A model generated the notes under the pieces. It saw only the letters and a program-made list of their open reading frames with translations, made no database searches and had not been told where the DNA came from. The position numbers and the translations under genes are program-made. A stretch of DNA of 42,884 nt, from NCBI GenBank assembly GCA_016875995.1, contig VGOG01000008.1, positions 1 through 42,884 on the forward strand, written 5' to 3'. Shown piece by piece: positions 41,728 to 42,884 of this stretch (positions within the stretch are counted from its first letter, which is position 1; every line of letters starts with the position of its first letter). This DNA comes from Chloroflexota bacterium (GTDB lineage Bacteria; Chloroflexota; Anaerolineae; VGOG01).

Positions 41728-42884
41728 ATGTCTGACAATCCACCAAAACCATACGAACTGACCAAAGAGCGGGCCCTCGAACTCCTGCGGCAGATGTGGG
41801 AAATCCGCATGTTCGAGGACAAGGTCTACGACCTGCTGGGGCGCGACCTGATCAAGGGGGCATCGCACCTGTACGCGGGCGAGGAAGCAGTGGCGGTGGG
41901 GGCCATCTCCGCCCTGCGGGACGACGACCTCATCACCAGCACCCACCGCGGCCACGGCCACTGCCACGCCCGGGGCGCTTCCCTGGCCAAGACCGAGGAG
42001 GCGCGGCAGGAACACTACGACAAGATGATGGCCGAGCTGTGCGGTCGCGCCACCGGCTACTGCCTGGGCCGCGGCGGCTCCATGCACATCGCCGACGTGG
42101 AGAAGGGGAATCTGGGGGCCACCGGCATCGTGGGAGGCAACATCCCGGTGGCCACCGGCGCAGGACTGGCCCAGCAACTGCTGGGTACGGATCGGGTGGT
42201 ACTCTGCTTCTTCGGCGACGGGGCGTCCAACACGGGCAACTTCCACGAATCGCTGAACATGGCGGCCCTCTGGAGTCTGCCCGTGGTCTACATCGTGGAG
42301 AACAACCTGTACGGCATGTCCGTGCCCATTGAGAAAGCCACGGCCAAACTGGACATCGCCGACCGGGCCTGCGCCTACGGCATCCCTGGGGAGGTAGTGG
42401 ATGGGATGGACGTGCTGGCCGTCCGCCAGGCGGTGGGCAAGGCTGTAGAGCGCGCCCGCCGTGGCGAAGGCCCTTCCCTGATCGAGTGCCAGACCTACCG
42501 CTGGTACGGCCACTCCCGCTCCGACCCGCGCGAGTATCGCAGCAAAGAGGAGGAGGCCGCCTGGAAATCGCGCGATCCCATCCCTAAGTTTGCCGCCCGC
42601 CTGGTGGAAACGGGGATTGTCACCGAGGCGGAGATTGACGCCATCGAGAAGCGCGTCGTCCAGGAGATCGAAGAGGCGATGGAGTTTGCCCTCCATTCTC
42701 CCACCCCGCCGGTGGAGGAGCTGGAGCGGTTCGTCTACGCGCCGTTCAAGTGGACGGAAGAGGACTATGCCCGCGAGCGGGAGCTACGAGAGCGCTGCCG
42801 AAAGGGCGGCCCCGGCACGCGCAAGATCCGCTACTGGCAGGCCATCCAGGAGGCCCTGCGCGAAGAGATGCACCGTGACCCTAA
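41728..42884 (+). CDS. Pyruvate-dehydrogenase-type E1, alpha subunit continuing into beta (3' end outside window)
   Basis: The ORF track misses this gene because it has no stop before the window ends; I translated it by hand. It starts MSDNPPKPYELTKERALELL, and the thiamine diphosphate motif GDGASNTGNFHESLN together with RGHGHCHARG and YCLGRGGSMHIADVEKGN identify an E1 alpha subunit of the pyruvate/acetoin dehydrogenase type. After the alpha C-terminus (VEELERFVYAPFKWTEED) the frame continues without stop into TRKIRYWQAIQEALREEMHRDP, which matches the N-terminus of E1 beta subunits. It would therefore be an alpha-beta fusion, known in some 2-oxoacid dehydrogenases. It follows the sorbitol dehydrogenase by 11 bp. 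Confidence 0.9.
   Translation, partial: MSDNPPKPYELTKERALELLRQMWEIRMFEDKVYDLLGRDLIKGASHLYAGEEAVAVGAISALRDDDLITSTHRGHGHCHARGASLAKTEEARQEHYDKMMAELCGRATGYCLGRGGSMHIADVEKGNLGATGIVGGNIPVATGAGLAQQLLGTDRVVLCFFGDGASNTGNFHESLNMAALWSLPVVYIVENNLYGMSVPIEKATAKLDIADRACAYGIPGEVVDGMDVLAVRQAVGKAVERARRGEGPSLIECQTYRWYGHSRSDPREYRSKEEEAAWKSRDPIPKFAARLVETGIVTEAEIDAIEKRVVQEIEEAMEFALHSPTPPVEELERFVYAPFKWTEEDYARERELRERCRKGGPGTRKIRYWQAIQEALREEMHRDP

Overview
The window looks like part of a high-GC bacterial chromosome, most probably from Chloroflexota (Anaerolineae-like). This is an inference. The lipoprotein N-termini have the proline/threonine-rich linker after the lipobox (AACAPAATPT, AACAPKPTVEP) common in that phylum. 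Palindromic repeats are scattered between and inside genes. Sugar-catabolism genes are densely packed and almost all lie on the + strand. No rRNA, tRNA or CRISPR array was found.

Region A (1-13.0 kb) is a deoxyhexose locus: the 3' part of fucI, rhaB, a terminator, then a consensus promoter driving a DeoR-type regulator and a RhaT/P/Q/S-type ABC importer. After two hairpins a second promoter starts rhaA, a class II aldolase, a zinc alcohol dehydrogenase and a PHP-domain gene. Together these import L-rhamnose (and probably L-fucose), isomerise, phosphorylate and cleave it.

Region B (13.0-16.1 kb) is a decayed island. The PHP gene runs out of frame into a remnant of a DUF89/ARMT1-like gene, which abuts a decayed transposase remnant on the minus strand. 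Next to it lies an intact IS4-superfamily insertion sequence of about 2.2 kb with recognisable 37-bp inverted repeats.

Region C (16.1-36.5 kb) opens with a second consensus promoter and a SorC-type regulator. It continues with a SIS isomerase, an FGGY kinase, a truncated aldolase, a class II fructose-bisphosphate-type aldolase, a TIM-barrel epimerase and a CUT1-type ABC importer (binding protein plus two permeases, no ATPase). Next come a divergent GroEL paralogue and an Asp-box beta-propeller, then a second FGGY kinase, two zinc-family dehydrogenases around a SAF-type oxidoreductase, a VOC protein, a mutarotase-like protein and a FucI/AraA-like isomerase. The substrate is unknown; the gene set suggests an unusual sugar or polyol.

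Region D (36.9-42.9 kb) is a hexitol/ketose-phosphate cluster: mtlD, a PfkB-type kinase, a SorE-like reductase with a duplicated Rossmann module, a SorD/SrlD-like sorbitol-6-phosphate dehydrogenase, and the start of a pyruvate-dehydrogenase-type E1 gene whose alpha part continues in frame into a beta-subunit start. Its products would enter glycolysis through fructose 6-phosphate.

The most unusual item is the GroEL paralogue and beta-propeller pair at 25.4-28.0 kb. The chaperonin keeps the GDGT phosphate loop but has lost both catalytic aspartates (D52 and D398 positions of E. coli GroEL). It sits directly behind ABC permeases with a cytosolic-looking propeller partner.
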